A stretch of DNA of 64,000 nt, taken from positions 186,001 to 250,000 of the forward strand of contig NZ_AP031572.1 of assembly GCF_040436315.1 (NCBI RefSeq). Reading direction: 5' to 3'. The stretch comes from Synechocystis sp. LKSZ1. GTDB taxonomy: Bacteria; Cyanobacteriota; Cyanobacteriia; Cyanobacteriales; Microcystaceae. The notes under the pieces are model-generated. The model had not been told where the DNA came from, ran no database searches, and saw nothing but the letters and a program-made list of their open reading frames with translations. Position 1 is the stretch's first letter. Every line of letters begins with the position of its first letter. Below are positions 53,297 through 63,533 of this stretch, in pieces. The translations under genes were made by a program, and so were the position numbers.

Positions 53297-56200
53297 TTAA
53301 CTGCCCCCAATGCGAGCCACGTCCTGAGCATTGGCTTCAAAGGCCACATTCAGGGCCTCATCCCCACTTAGGCCGGTTTCCAGGGCCTTTTTAATGGCCT
53401 GGAGTACCCGCTTATAATCTCGGGGCATGACTTTCACAAACTTGGCAAGATTGGCCTCCCAATGGTCTAGTACGGCTTTGCCTTTAACACTAGCGGTGCA
53501 ATCAACGTGCTTCTGGATCAATTCCCGCAGATCGGCAATTTCCTCTGGGTCTTCTAGGGCTTCCAGCCCGACCATCGCTGGATTACAACGACTCGCAAAA
53601 TCACCGCTTTCGTCCAGAATATAGGCCACGCCACCGCTCATGCCCGCCGCAAAGTTACGGCCCGTCGGGCCTAGGATCACGACCTGGCCACCAGTCATAT
53701 ACTCACAACCATGGTCACCCACGGCTTCCACCACGGCCTTGACACCGGAATTGCGGACACAGAAACGTTCACCGGCCATGCCGGAAATATAGGCCTCGCC
53801 ACTGGTAGCCCCGTAAAGGGCGACGTTGCCGGCAATGATATTTTCGGCGGCGACAAAGGTGGATTCTTGAGGCGGATAGACGATCAGTTTGCCACCGCTC
53901 AGGCCCTTACCGAGATAATCGTTGGCATCGCCTTCCAGCTTGAGAGTTACGCCCTTGGGCACAAAGGCCCCAAAGCTCTGGCCCGCACTGCCTTGGAAAT
54001 GGAGTTGGATGGTGTCTTCGGGCAGGCCCTCCCAATGACGCTTGGTGATTTCATGGCCGAGAATGGTGCCGACGACCCGGTTAATGTTTTTGATGGGTAG
54101 AGTCGCTGTAACTTTTTCTCCTTTTTCAATGGCCGGTTGGCACAAATCGAGAAGAACCGTCATATCTAGGGATTTTTCCAGGCCATGATCCTGAGGCATC
54201 TGACAATAGCGACCGACTTCTGGGCCAACTTCCGGCTGGTGCAGAATCGTTGAGAGGTCAATGCCCTTGGCTTTCCAGTGGTCAATGGCCTGTTTCGGCT
54301 CTAGGACATCGGTACGACCTACCATTTCATCCACGCTGCGGAAACCGAGTTGGGCCATAATTTCTCGCATTTCCTGGGCAATGAAGGTCATGAAATTGAC
54401 GGTATGGGCCGGGTCGCCAGTAAATTTGGCCCGTAGTTCAGGGTTTTGGGTGGCAATGCCTACGGGACAGGTGTTGAGGTGGCAGGCCCGCATCATGATA
54501 CAGCCCAAGGACACCAGGGGAGCGGTAGAAAAGCCAAATTCCTCTGCGCCTAGCAAGGCCCCGATCACCACATCCCGGCCGGTTTTCATCTGACCATCGG
54601 TTTCGACCACGATCCGAGAACGCAAATTGTTCAGTACCAAGGTTTGGTGGGTTTCTGCCAGGCCCAGCTCCCAGGGCAGGCCCGCGTGTTTAATCGAAGT
54701 CTGGGGAGAAGCGCCGGTGCCACCGTCATAGCCGGAAATCAGCACGACATCGGCATGGGCCTTGGCAACCCCCGTAGCAATGGTTCCCACCCCGACTTCT
54801 GAGACCAGTTTGACGTTAATACGGGCCGCTCGATTGGCATTTTTCAGGTCGTGGATCAGTTCCGCCAGGTCTTCAATGGAATAGATGTCGTGGTGGGGCG
54901 GTGGCGAAATCAAACCCACCCCAGGAGTCGAGTGACGCACCTTGGCAATCCAGGGATAGACCTTTTTGCCCGGCAGTTGGCCCCCTTCTCCCGGTTTGGC
55001 CCCCTGGGCCATTTTGATCTGGATTTCCTTGGCCTGGGAGAGGTACAAACTGGTCACTCCAAAGCGGCCCGAGGCTACTTGTTTGATAGCGCTATTTTTG
55101 GAGTCTCCCTGTTCATTGGTCCAGGTATAGCGTTCTGGGTCTTCGCCCCCTTCGCCCGTGTTGGATTTGCCGCCAATGCGATTCATGGCAATGGCCAGGG
55201 CCTCGTGGGCCTCCTTGGAAATTGAGCCGTAGCTCATGGCGCCGGTTTTGAAGCGCTTCATGATCACCTCAACGGGTTCGACCTCTGCCAAAGGAATGGG
55301 TTGCCGTTGTTTAAAGGCGAGCAGGCCTCGCAGGGTAAAGAATTTTTGGTTCTGTTCGTTGACCAGGCCTGCGTATTTTTTATAGAGGTCGTAGTTATTC
55401 TCCCGCACGGCCCGTTGCAGGGTATGGATGGTCTCAGGGTTAAAGAGGTGCTCTTCTCCATCCTTGCGCCACTGGTATTCGCCGCCCACCTCCAGGGTCT
55501 GGGTATCACCAGGACGCGGGGCAAAGGCATGGTGATGACGTAGCAGGGCCTCTTCGGTCAGGACGCCGAGGTCGGCCCCCTGGATACGAGAAGCGGTCCA
55601 GGTAAAGTACTGGTCAATCACGGATTTATTCAGGCCAATCGCCTCGAAAATCTGGGCACCGCGATAGCTCTGAATGGTGGAAATACCGATCTTGGAGGCG
55701 ATCTTGATCACCCCCTTGGTGGCGGCCTTGATATAGTTTTGACAGGCTTTTTCTAGCTCTACTCCCGGTAATAACCCATCGGCGATCATGCCCGCAAAGG
55801 TATCAAAGACGAGGTAGGGATTAATGGCCCCGCAACCGTAACCCAGGAGTACTGCATGGTGATGCACTTCCCTGGGTTCCCCGGATTCTAGAATTAGACC
55901 GGCGCGGGTACGGGTTCCCTGACGAATCAGGTGGTGGTGCAGGCCAGCGACAGCCAACAGGGCCGGGATGGCCGCTTGCTCGGCATTGACTTGGCGATCA
56001 CTCAAAATGATCAAATTAATACCTTGGGCAATGGCCTGATCTGCTTGGGCAAATAACTGGTTAAGGGCCGCTTCAAGGCCCGCCGCTCCGCTTTGGGGGT
56101 CAAATAAAATGGGCAGAGTGATGGCTTTGAAATGGTCTTGGTCTAGGGCCTTGAGCTTGGCTAGGTCTTCATTGCTGAGAATCGGGGTCTTGAGGCCGAT

Positions 56201-57889
56201 CAGGCGGCAACTCTCGGGCTGGGGGTCAAGCAAATTACCTTCGGAGCCGATGGTTGTTTCGGGAGAGGTAATAATTTCTTCCCGGATAGAATCAATGGGA
56301 GGGTTCGTGACCTGGGCAAAGAGTTGTTGGAAATAGTTATAGAGTAATTTAGGTTTATCGGAAAGAACCGCTAGGGGGGTATCGGCCCCCATGGACCCCA
56401 CTGCTTCCACCCCATCTCGGGCCATAGGGGTCAACAACAGCCGCAGTTCTTCAAAGGTGTAGCCAAAGGCCCGTTGTTGTTGCAGGAGGCTCAAGGAAGA
56501 GTCCGGGCCGGAGGCCGTAGGAGGAGCCGGCAGTTGGGCCAGAGATAGTAGATTATCCTGAACCCACTGGGCGTAGGGTTGGGCGCTGACAATCTCCTGT
56601 TTAATTTCTTCGTCGGCAATGATGCGGCCTTGATCCATATCCACTAAGAACATGCGGCCGGGTTGGAGGCGGCCTTTTTCGAGGACTCGCTCCGGCTCAA
56701 TCGGTAAGACCCCAGCTTCCGAGGCCATGATCACCAGATCATCCTTAGTGACGTAGTAACGGGAAGGGCGCAGGCCATTACGGTCAAGGACGGCCCCCAT
56801 GCGACGGCCATCGGTGAAGGCAATGGACGCCGGGCCATCCCAGGGTTCCATTAGGCAGGAATGGTATTGATAAAAAGCCTTTTTCTCAGGACTCATCGAC
56901 TCGTGGGCCGCCCAGGGTTCGGGAATCATCATCATCACTGCGTGGGGCAGAGACCGGCCGGCTAGGTATAAAAGCTCTAGGGCATTGTCAAAAATGGTGG
57001 AATCACTGCCCTCCCGATTAATCACGGGTTGGACTTTCTGCATATCGGCTCCAAAGAGCGGCGATTCAAATAGGGATTGCCGGGCCTGCATCCAGTTAAT
57101 ATTGCCCCGCAGGGTATTAATCTCGCCGTTGTGGGCAATGTAGCGGTAGGGATGGGAGCGTTCCCAGCTGGGAAAGGTATTGGTACTAAAACGAGAATGC
57201 ACCAGGGCCAGAGCGCTTTCCATGTCTGGGTCGTGCAGTTCGGGATAGTATTGCCCTACCTGGACTGGCATCAGCATCCCCTTATAAACCAGCGTCCGGG
57301 CAGAAAGGCTGGCCACGTACCAGTAGCGATCAATCTGGGGAACTCGAATGGCATTGTGGGCCAATTTGCGAATCACAAAAAGCTTACGTTCAAAGCCCAA
57401 ATCATCCGTTAAATCCGAGGGCCGAGCGATAAACACCTGTTGCATAAAGGGTTCACTTTGTCTGGCCGTGGCCCCCAAGGAGCTATTATCCGTGGGAATA
57501 TCCCGCCAGCCCAACACGGTCAGGCCTTCCTGCGCTACTACCCCCTCAAAGAGCCGACGGGCTTCCATTCTGGCCTGAGGATCAGGGGAGCCATAGAGAT
57601 TGCCCACACCATACTGGCCAAGCTGGGGCAGCTCAATCCCCACGGCACCGGTGGCTTTCTCTAAAAAACGATGGGGAACTTGCATTAAAATCCCAGCCCC
57701 ATCACCGGTATTGGCCTCACAGCCACAGGCCCCGCGGTGGTCGAGGTTCAACAAAATAGTCAGGCCCTGCTCAATAATCTCGTGGGAAGTCTTTCCCTTC
57801 ATCTGGACGATGAACCCAACGCCGCAGGCATCATGCTCAAACTGCGGGTCGTAGAGTCCTTGGGCGGGGGGAAAGTGCTGATTATTCAT
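53297..57889 (-). CDS. gltB: Glutamate synthase large subunit
   Basis: 1530 residues. The N-terminal glutamine amidotransferase starts at the nucleophile Cys22 after a short propeptide ([10 protein letters not shown]) and contains [15 protein letters not shown]. The central and synthase (FMN) domains follow, with [11 protein letters not shown] and the [3Fe-4S] ligands [15 protein letters not shown]. The C-terminal GXGXG beta helix has [14 protein letters not shown] and [11 protein letters not shown]. It converts glutamine and 2-oxoglutarate to two glutamates. The [10 protein letters not shown] form and the ending suggest the NADH-type GltB rather than the ferredoxin-type GltS, but I am less sure of this. 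No gltD is adjacent. Confidence 0.95.
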   Translation of the reverse strand: MNNQHFPPAQGLYDPQFEHDACGVGFIVQMKGKTSHEIIEQGLTILLNLDHRGACGCEANTGDGAGILMQVPHRFLEKATGAVGIELPQLGQYGVGNLYGSPDPQARMEARRLFEGVVAQEGLTVLGWRDIPTDNSSLGATARQSEPFMQQVFIARPSDLTDDLGFERKLFVIRKLAHNAIRVPQIDRYWYVASLSARTLVYKGMLMPVQVGQYYPELHDPDMESALALVHSRFSTNTFPSWERSHPYRYIAHNGEINTLRGNINWMQARQSLFESPLFGADMQKVQPVINREGSDSTIFDNALELLYLAGRSLPHAVMMMIPEPWAAHESMSPEKKAFYQYHSCLMEPWDGPASIAFTDGRRMGAVLDRNGLRPSRYYVTKDDLVIMASEAGVLPIEPERVLEKGRLQPGRMFLVDMDQGRIIADEEIKQEIVSAQPYAQWVQDNLLSLAQLPAPPTASGPDSSLSLLQQQRAFGYTFEELRLLLTPMARDGVEAVGSMGADTPLAVLSDKPKLLYNYFQQLFAQVTNPPIDSIREEIITSPETTIGSEGNLLDPQPESCRLIGLKTPILSNEDLAKLKALDQDHFKAITLPILFDPQSGAAGLEAALNQLFAQADQAIAQGINLIILSDRQVNAEQAAIPALLAVAGLHHHLIRQGTRTRAGLILESGEPREVHHHAVLLGYGCGAINPYLVFDTFAGMIADGLLPGVELEKACQNYIKAATKGVIKIASKIGISTIQSYRGAQIFEAIGLNKSVIDQYFTWTASRIQGADLGVLTEEALLRHHHAFAPRPGDTQTLEVGGEYQWRKDGEEHLFNPETIHTLQRAVRENNYDLYKKYAGLVNEQNQKFFTLRGLLAFKQRQPIPLAEVEPVEVIMKRFKTGAMSYGSISKEAHEALAIAMNRIGGKSNTGEGGEDPERYTWTNEQGDSKNSAIKQVASGRFGVTSLYLSQAKEIQIKMAQGAKPGEGGQLPGKKVYPWIAKVRHSTPGVGLISPPPHHDIYSIEDLAELIHDLKNANRAARINVKLVSEVGVGTIATGVAKAHADVVLISGYDGGTGASPQTSIKHAGLPWELGLAETHQTLVLNNLRSRIVVETDGQMKTGRDVVIGALLGAEEFGFSTAPLVSLGCIMMRACHLNTCPVGIATQNPELRAKFTGDPAHTVNFMTFIAQEMREIMAQLGFRSVDEMVGRTDVLEPKQAIDHWKAKGIDLSTILHQPEVGPEVGRYCQMPQDHGLEKSLDMTVLLDLCQPAIEKGEKVTATLPIKNINRVVGTILGHEITKRHWEGLPEDTIQLHFQGSAGQSFGAFVPKGVTLKLEGDANDYLGKGLSGGKLIVYPPQESTFVAAENIIAGNVALYGATSGEAYISGMAGERFCVRNSGVKAVVEAVGDHGCEYMTGGQVVILGPTGRNFAAGMSGGVAYILDESGDFASRCNPAMVGLEALEDPEEIADLRELIQKHVDCTASVKGKAVLDHWEANLAKFVKVMPRDYKRVLQAIKKALETGLSGDEALNVAFEANAQDVARIGGS

Positions 57890-58221
57890 AGGGCCAATTC
57901 AACAAAGTAAAGGAAGCGGTGGGGTTAGGATCTATTGAGGCGTGAAATGGAGCGTGCCATGGTGCAACCGTTGTTCTAACCCCTAGTTTTTGAATTGTAG
58001 CGGCGGTTCTGGATAAAGGCTTCCTTCCTTAATGAAAGTATTCAGTGTTAGTCAAAATTTCCTGAATTAGCGGGGAAATCGTTGCCTAGCAGACGAAATT
58101 TTGCGGTCTTGTCAGTTCCTAACAGGAGCAGTAAAGTTGCCGGTTTCAACCCAGGGACAGGGAACCCCCTCATCCGTCCCCTATAATGGGGGGTTATCCA
58201 GAATTTCGATACTAGTTAGCT
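57890..58221. other. Divergent promoter region of gltB and ycf23
   Basis: No gene is seen in these 332 bases. On the minus strand CTA-N8-TAC (plus 58038-58051) is one base off the NtcA consensus GTA-N8-TAC and is followed 22 bases later by TATCCA, a near -10; it could drive gltB. A perfect TATAAT at 58182-58187 faces ycf23, 34 bases before its ATG, without a good -35. Confidence 0.45.
58182..58187 (+). promoter_or_regulatory. TATAAT -10 hexamer of ycf23
   Basis: Perfect -10 hexamer 34 bases upstream of the ycf23 ATG. The base run 17 upstream (around 58159-58164) does not resemble TTGACA, so activation by a regulator is possible. Confidence 0.5.
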
Positions 58222-58962
58222 ATGAGTCTTCTTTCCCTACAGAACGCGCTCCGTCAGCGTCAGGCCCTTAAAGTCATTAGCGGCCTCAATAATTTTGATA
58301 TTGAAAACGTGAGTGCCGTAGTACAAGCCGCCCAGGCCGGCGGGGCCACCTTCGTCGATATTGCAGCAGATCGCCAAGTAATTCGTCAGGTGCGTCAACG
58401 GATTGATCTACCCATCTGCGTTTCCGCCGTAGAACCGCAGGCCCTGGCCGATGCCGTTGATGCCGGTGCTGACTTGGTGGAAATTGGCAACTTTGATAGC
58501 TTCTATGCCCAGGGCCGTCAGTTTGAGGGCCCCGAAGTGTTGGCCCTGACCCAAGCCACCCGTCAACTATTGCCCAACACCCTCCTCTCCGTGACGGTTC
58601 CCCATATCTTGGCCCTGGATGAGCAGGTTAAACTGGCGGAGGCCCTGGTAGAAGCTGGTGCGAATATTATCCAAACCGAAGGCGGAACTAGCGCAGCTCC
58701 CAACCATGCGGGTATCCTCGGCTTGATCGAAAAAGCGGCTCCTACCTTAGCGGCGGCCCATGCTATTTCTCGGGCAGTGTCGGTGCCAGTTCTCTGTGCT
58801 TCGGGCCTCTCTGATGTCACGGTGCCCATGGCCATCGCCGCTGGGGCGGCTGGGGTCGGGGTTGGCTCGGCCATCCATCAACTCAATGATCCCGTGGCCA
58901 TGGTGGCTGTTGTGCGGAGTTTAGTCGAGGCCCTGGTTCCCCAAGGGGTCGTTGTGCGCTAG
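58222..58962 (+). CDS. ycf23: Ycf23 / DUF561 TIM-barrel protein
   Basis: 246 residues. The start LLSLQNALRQRQALKVISGL and the segments NNFDIENVSAVVQAAQAGGATFVDIA (in part), VEIGNFDSFYAQG and NIIQTEGGTSAAPNH match the Ycf23 family of cyanobacteria and algal plastids. The pattern of alternating strands and helices, with glycine-rich phosphate-binding ends (AAGAAGVGVGSAIHQL), is that of a (beta/alpha)8 barrel related to the NanE/ThiG groups. Function is not established. It is divergent from gltB. Confidence 0.88.
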   Translation: MSLLSLQNALRQRQALKVISGLNNFDIENVSAVVQAAQAGGATFVDIAADRQVIRQVRQRIDLPICVSAVEPQALADAVDAGADLVEIGNFDSFYAQGRQFEGPEVLALTQATRQLLPNTLLSVTVPHILALDEQVKLAEALVEAGANIIQTEGGTSAAPNHAGILGLIEKAAPTLAAAHAISRAVSVPVLCASGLSDVTVPMAIAAGAAGVGVGSAIHQLNDPVAMVAVVRSLVEALVPQGVVVR

Positions 58963-59048
58963 ACTATCTCCATTAGTATTGATCTCAATTTACTAGTGTA
59001 ATAGTATTTCGATCCTCCCATTTCTTTCGAGAACTGGGGGGAATTTTA

Positions 59049-60152
59049 TTAGAGGCCCCCGGTTGGGCGAGCTGCTGGCAGAATTAACATGGCATCGCCC
59101 AAGGAATAAAAGCGATAGTGGGCCTGAATCGCAGTTTGATAAAGGGCCAAGAGGCGCTCGCGGCCAATCAAAGCACTCACAAGCATCAATAAACTCGATT
59201 TGGGTAAATGAAAATTAGTAATTAGGCCATCGACCACCCGCCATTGATAACCCGGATAAATAAATAGCTCTGTTTTCCCGGTATAGGGGTCTAAGTAACG
59301 GTCAGCGGCACTTGGATTGGTCTGGGCGGCTCCCTCTAGGCTCCGCACCACTGTTGTTCCCACAGCAATGACTCTGCCCCCCCTGGCCTTAGTGGCCCGA
59401 ATCGCTTCTACGGTCTCGAGGGGAACATCGATCCATTCCTGGTGCATCGTGTGCTCTAGGATATTGTCTGTTTCCACGGGCCGGAAAGTGCCCACGCCAA
59501 CATGGAGGGTCACGGTGGCCTGCTGAATGCCCTTAGCCTGGAGCGTCGCTAGCAGGGACTCCGTAAAGTGCAAGCCGGCGGTAGGGGCGGCAACAGCCCC
59601 CGGTTGTTCAGCGTAAATCGTTTGGTATTGGTCTGGGTTGGCCTGACGCTCAGTCACGTAGGGAGGAAAGGGAATTTCGCCGTAGGCCGTGAGGCAATCC
59701 GTCAGGCGTTGGCCAGGAGAGAGAGCAAATTGCAAAACCCGTCCCCCGGTGTTTAGATCGAGGTCAAGAACTCGGGCCCGAAGCTCTGGCCAAGAAGCAC
59801 AATCTGCCAAGGGAGGAAAGTAAAATTCGGTGCCGACTTGGAAATGTTTACCCGGTTTGACTAAGGCCAACCATTGGTCAGGGACTTGCTCTTCTAGCAG
59901 AAGGATTTCCACCTGAGCACCGCTGGCTTTCCGGCCGTAGAGTCGAGCCGGAAGTACTTGGGTGTTATTGAGAACCAATAGATCTCCCGGCTGGAGCCAC
60001 TGGGGTAATTCCCGAAAAATACTATGCTGATGTTCTTGGGGAGAAGTGACTACCAGCAAGCGAGAACTATCCCTTGGCGTAACCGGAGCCTGGGCAATGA
60101 ATTGAGGCGGTAATTCGTAATTGTAACTGGCGAGCTGTTGGTCGAGAGTCAT
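59049..60152 (-). CDS. queA: tRNA preQ1(34) S-adenosylmethionine ribosyltransferase-isomerase
   Basis: 367 residues. N-terminal [25 protein letters not shown], then [27 protein letters not shown] and [10 protein letters not shown] are diagnostic for QueA (shown in parts). The C-terminus has [17 protein letters not shown]. It transfers the ribosyl part of SAM to preQ1 at tRNA position 34, giving epoxyqueuosine. It is monocistronic by context. Confidence 0.97.
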   Translation of the reverse strand: MTLDQQLASYNYELPPQFIAQAPVTPRDSSRLLVVTSPQEHQHSIFRELPQWLQPGDLLVLNNTQVLPARLYGRKASGAQVEILLLEEQVPDQWLALVKPGKHFQVGTEFYFPPLADCASWPELRARVLDLDLNTGGRVLQFALSPGQRLTDCLTAYGEIPFPPYVTERQANPDQYQTIYAEQPGAVAAPTAGLHFTESLLATLQAKGIQQATVTLHVGVGTFRPVETDNILEHTMHQEWIDVPLETVEAIRATKARGGRVIAVGTTVVRSLEGAAQTNPSAADRYLDPYTGKTELFIYPGYQWRVVDGLITNFHLPKSSLLMLVSALIGRERLLALYQTAIQAHYRFYSLGDAMLILPAARPTGGL

Positions 60153-60426
60153 CAGTAAATTGGAAAAAGGGCCGTCCTTTATTATCGGCTATGCCGTTAA
60201 CTTGACTGGACTTGGGGGATCTCCCCTAGGTAGGTTCGCCAAAAATGGGGAAAATGACGCTAGGGTCAGCCCTTGTGCTAACCGATAATGGAATTGAATT
60301 GGCAACAGGCCTGTCTCGTCCAGAGAAAGAAATTGGTCTTGATTTTCCCTTCAGGGCCTGATGGTCGTAAGGTTCTGGCCAAGAGTAAAGATGTTGCGGT
60401 TCCCACCAGCGGAGGGACATAATCCT

Positions 60427-60819
60427 ATGCAAGAGTATCTTTTCTGGCTAGCCAATGCCAGCCTAACCCTGAGAGTAATTCATTACCTTTGCCAGGCTAA
60501 GACCTTCCAAGTTGAGAGCTTGACGGTTATTCACCAAATTAATGGCTGGGTGATTCGCCTCAAGGTTACAGGATTGGCCTCGGCCCAAACGGCCGGTGAT
60601 CTATGGGCCTTTTTGTCAGAGCATGGCGTTCCCTACCAACGAGATATCCGACTCCAATTGGCTTTCTGGAATCTGGATTTGGGGGAATCCCCCCTTATGG
60701 TGATGCGTCGCTACCAATTGGCCATTGTGTCCCATGGCTCGCCCGACTGGAATGATATTGAAATCTTTCGAGAAGAATTTAAACGGGGCCTGGGCTATTG
60801 CCCCGAAACCCTAGCCTAG
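60427..60819 (+). CDS. Conserved-looking hypothetical protein
   Basis: 130 residues from the ATG at 60427; a longer frame runs 22 codons further upstream, but that part is not protein-like. Begins MQEYLFWLANASLTLRVIHYL. The rest mixes strands and helices (LRVIHYLCQAKTF, HGVPYQRDIRLQLAFWNLD) and ends FKRGLGYCPETLA. It has no signal peptide or membrane span. I do not recognise a family. It is preceded by about 270 bases without a gene after queA. Confidence 0.55.
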   Translation: MQEYLFWLANASLTLRVIHYLCQAKTFQVESLTVIHQINGWVIRLKVTGLASAQTAGDLWAFLSEHGVPYQRDIRLQLAFWNLDLGESPLMVMRRYQLAIVSHGSPDWNDIEIFREEFKRGLGYCPETLA

Positions 60820-60860
60820 CCGTTTGATAGCAAATCTCTGAAGTCCGACTATACAACTCA

Positions 60861-60881
60861 CCCTAATTGGGAGGATGGGTA
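60861..60881 (+). repeat. Short dispersed repeat, copy B
   Basis: CCCTAATTGGG followed by AGGATGGGTA, matching 23361-23381 at all but two positions. It lies in the gap before the small membrane protein gene. Confidence 0.45.
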
Positions 60882-60936
60882 TGGGCAACGTGTAGAATCT
60901 TCGCTAAAAAGAGAATACCAACCCCTTCAACCCCAC

Positions 60937-61179
60937 ATGTCCCAGTCCTCCGTGAAACCCCGGCTTCCCAAGCGCTTACTCTATGGCTTACTGCTGACTA
61001 TTTTCAGTACTAGCGCCGTCGGATTATTGGCAGATTTAGAAACCTGGTATTTGCTCAAGGCTTATATCCTCTTGCTACTCCTACAAGGCGGCTTTTTTTT
61101 GATCTACATCAGCTTTTATCGCCTGCCCCGTCGCCGTTCCCTGTCGTTGTCAGGGCCAAAAAAGACTGGAGAACCTTAG
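60937..61179 (+). CDS. Small membrane protein, unknown function
   Basis: 80 residues with two membrane spans (LLYGLLLTIFSTSAVGLL and KAYILLLLLQGGFFLIYISF) joined by a short acidic loop, and a basic C-terminal tail (YRLPRRRSLSL). No family is recognised. Its last 71 bases overlap the 3' end of the convergent nuclease gene, so the C-terminal tail may be poorly conserved. Confidence 0.6.
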   Translation: MSQSSVKPRLPKRLLYGLLLTIFSTSAVGLLADLETWYLLKAYILLLLLQGGFFLIYISFYRLPRRRSLSLSGPKKTGEP

Positions 61180-61894
61180 CCTCAGGAGTTACAAATTGAG
61201 AGCGGTAGGGACAGTCGTGACACTGGGCTGAGTGGGGAAAATCAATTTTCTGACTATGCCACTGGCCTAGCCAATGCTGGAGTTGGGCCAAAAGCTGGGT
61301 GAGTTCCCGCCGAGCCTGCTGGTGTTGGGCCTGGCTATATTCAATGGTCAAGGATTGGGGACGCTGGGGCAGTTTGACAAACCAATACGTCATGGAGATC
61401 TCTTCTGGCGGGTAGGGTGTTGTCTCCGCCAAAACGTAAAGATAAAGTTTGGTTTGCCAGTTTTGGATGATCTGCTGGGGCTTTTTTTCGGGCAACGGAT
61501 AGGTTTTCCAGTCTAAAATTTCCGCCCGCTGGGGTTCTAGGATTAGTAGATCGTAGACAACGGTCAACAGCACATCCGCCTCGGCTAACGTGCGGGAGTG
61601 TTCCGCGGCTCTCTGTTGCTCTGGAGGGGGTTGACTCAGTCTCGGGCAAGCCTCCAGAAGCGCACTTAAGGTCTGGGCCATCTCCGGATTATCTTGGAGA
61701 AGAGGATCTAACGGTAAACCCAGTTGCCACTGCTGAAGCAAGCGGTGGAATTGTTTTCCCCAGTCTAATCGGGCTTGCTGGGCCGGAGAGGGAAGATTAT
61801 CCCACTGCTCCAGGTAACGGCGCTGAAATTGGGGGGGGCAGGTTGCCAAGAGTTGCAGGTGGCCCTGGGAAAGACGCAGACGTTTTGGGGTCAT
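61109..61894 (-). CDS. PD-(D/E)XK nuclease family protein (RecB/Cas4-like fold)
   Basis: 261 residues. The start RLRLSQGHLQLLATCPPQFQRRY is the common CxxxFxxxY-type N-terminal motif of this family. The catalytic core is AEILDWKTYPLP (D and K of the motif), preceded by a Glu in LLILEPQRAE, and a C-terminal HDCPYR Cys remains of the cluster motif. Such proteins resemble the nuclease domain of AddB/RecB and Cas4. No CRISPR or rec genes are adjacent, so it is likely a stand-alone repair-type nuclease. Confidence 0.8.
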   Translation of the reverse strand: MTPKRLRLSQGHLQLLATCPPQFQRRYLEQWDNLPSPAQQARLDWGKQFHRLLQQWQLGLPLDPLLQDNPEMAQTLSALLEACPRLSQPPPEQQRAAEHSRTLAEADVLLTVVYDLLILEPQRAEILDWKTYPLPEKKPQQIIQNWQTKLYLYVLAETTPYPPEEISMTYWFVKLPQRPQSLTIEYSQAQHQQARRELTQLLAQLQHWLGQWHSQKIDFPHSAQCHDCPYRSQFVTPEAKVLQSFLALTTTGNGDGAGDKS

Positions 61895-62015
61895 GGCTAG
61901 CAGGGATTGGCCATAAAAGTTTATTGAGAGCTTGCAAGAAGATTAAGGAATTTAGCTTAGCCCTTTCCCTATGCTAAACCAGAGGTAACAGGACTGTTCT
62001 AGAGGAGACGCGACC

Positions 62016-62270
62016 ATGGAAGTTGACCGCCCCGATGCCCGCCCCCTGACCCCGGCTGAAATGGAGGAGTACGAACAACTCAAGGCCATTATTGAAAAAG
62101 CCATTGCTGATCAGGTGCTGACCCACGATGAGTTTACGCGCATTCGTGCCAAGGCCCTGGGCAGTAACCCCAGCCCGGAGCTACTCTACCAAGAATTCAA
62201 TCTCTACCGGGAATTGGTGACGTCTCAAATCCAGGCCGGAAAAATCATCCGAGAAGGCGTAGGAGACTAG
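62016..62270 (+). CDS. Small helical hypothetical protein
   Basis: 84 residues, very rich in Glu, Leu and Ala, predicted to be all helical (AEMEEYEQLKAIIEKAI, ELLYQEFNLYRELV). The ATG follows AGGAG at short range (AGAGGAGACGCGACC ATG). There are no Cys, no signal peptide and no membrane span. Family not recognised. It precedes the tRNA gene, which is on the other strand. Confidence 0.6.
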   Translation: MEVDRPDARPLTPAEMEEYEQLKAIIEKAIADQVLTHDEFTRIRAKALGSNPSPELLYQEFNLYRELVTSQIQAGKIIREGVGD

Positions 62271-62293
62271 CTCCAGACTTGATACAAATTAAA

Positions 62294-62365
62294 AGCGGGC
62301 AACGCGATTCGAACGCGCGACATTCACCTTGGCAAGGTGACGCTCTACCACTGAGCTATGCCCGC
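62294..62365 (-). tRNA. tRNA-Gly (anticodon GCC)
   Basis: The minus strand folds into a full cloverleaf: acceptor GCGGGCA with TGCCCGC and discriminator T, D arm GCTC/GAGC, anticodon stem TCACC/GGTGA with loop TTGCCAA, and T arm GCGCG-TTCGAAT-CGCGT. CCA is not encoded. The anticodon GCC reads GGC and GGU glycine codons. Confidence 0.97.
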
Positions 62366-62490
62366 TTGTTTGGGACGTTCTTAATATTGCCAAAAAAAAA
62401 AGGCTTTGTCAATATCCTGCAGGCAAAAGTTGGTTAGACGGATAGACTAGACTGGAGAAATGCTTCTTCTCCCCGACTTCCTTGTTGCTG

Positions 62491-63528
62491 ATGGTGACCT
62501 CCCCTTTGCTGACCAAATCCCTTGCTGAATTAACGGACTGGGTCGAGGCCCAGGGACAACCCCGCTATCGCGGCAAGCAATTACACCAATGGCTCTACGA
62601 AAAAGGGATTCGTTCCCTAGCAGAGGTGTCGGTGTTTCCCAAGGCCTGGCGAGAAAGCCTCCAGGATTATCCCATTGGCCGCTCTAGTATTGATGTTTGC
62701 ACAACGGCCCCAGACCTGACCCGCAAGTATCTGTTACGACTCCAGGACGGGCTGATCATCGAAACTGTGGGCATTCCCAGCGCCAAGCGCCTAACAGTGT
62801 GTGTTTCTTCCCAGGTGGGCTGTGCCATGGATTGTACCTTCTGTGCCACGGGCAAGGGAGGATTTTTCCGCAATCTGTCGGCCCACGAAATTGTCGATCA
62901 AGTTTTGACGGTACAAAATGAATTCCAGACTCGGGTGAGTAACGTCGTCTTTATGGGCATGGGGGAACCCTTACTCAACCTGCCCAATGTGGTTAAGGCC
63001 ATCCATTGCTTGAATCAGGATGTGGGCATTGGCCAGCGCGGCTTAACCATTTCCACGGTGGGATTACCGCAGAAGATTCAACAACTGGCCCAGCATCATT
63101 TGCAGATCACCTTTGCGGTTAGTCTTCATGCCTCTAACCAGGCCCTGCGGGAGCAACTAATTCCCAGTGCGAAGCATTATCCCTTTGAACAATTGCTGGC
63201 GGATTGTCGCGATTACGTGGCCATAACCGGTCGTCGCGTGACCTTTGAATATATTTTGTTGGCCGGTGTCAATGACCACCCCCAGCAAGCCCAAGAACTA
63301 GCCCAGGCCCTGCGGGGTTTCCAAAGTCACGTTAATTTGATTCCCTATAATCCTATCTCTGAAGTGGACTATCAGCGTCCCAGTGAGGCCCGCATTCAGT
63401 CCTTTAGTGAGGCCCTAACCCTGCAACGAGTCGCCGTTTCTGTGCGCTATTCCCGAGGATTACAGGCCGATGCTGCCTGTGGCCAATTACGAGCTACCCG
63501 GGCCCCACAAGACCCCGTTTTGGCCTAG
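62491..63528 (+). CDS. rlmN: 23S rRNA (A2503-C2)/tRNA methyltransferase RlmN
   Basis: 345 residues from the ATG at 62491 (TTG codons upstream could extend it by three). Radical SAM cluster [11 protein letters not shown] (CxxxCxxC), [16 protein letters not shown], the GEPLLN motif in [10 protein letters not shown], and catalytic Cys near the end in AACGQL. It methylates C2 of A2503 in 23S rRNA and A37 of some tRNAs. Five bases separate its stop from the convergent hypothetical gene. Confidence 0.96.
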   Translation: MVTSPLLTKSLAELTDWVEAQGQPRYRGKQLHQWLYEKGIRSLAEVSVFPKAWRESLQDYPIGRSSIDVCTTAPDLTRKYLLRLQDGLIIETVGIPSAKRLTVCVSSQVGCAMDCTFCATGKGGFFRNLSAHEIVDQVLTVQNEFQTRVSNVVFMGMGEPLLNLPNVVKAIHCLNQDVGIGQRGLTISTVGLPQKIQQLAQHHLQITFAVSLHASNQALREQLIPSAKHYPFEQLLADCRDYVAITGRRVTFEYILLAGVNDHPQQAQELAQALRGFQSHVNLIPYNPISEVDYQRPSEARIQSFSEALTLQRVAVSVRYSRGLQADAACGQLRATRAPQDPVLA

Positions 63529-63533
63529 ATGGC

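Noticed and set aside
61109-61894. Cas4 of a CRISPR system
   Set aside because: No cas genes or repeats are nearby and the Cys set for a Cas4 iron-sulfur cluster is incomplete.
62379-62410. A-rich run as a terminator for the tRNA gene
   Set aside because: It lies upstream of the tRNA in its own reading direction and has no stem before it.
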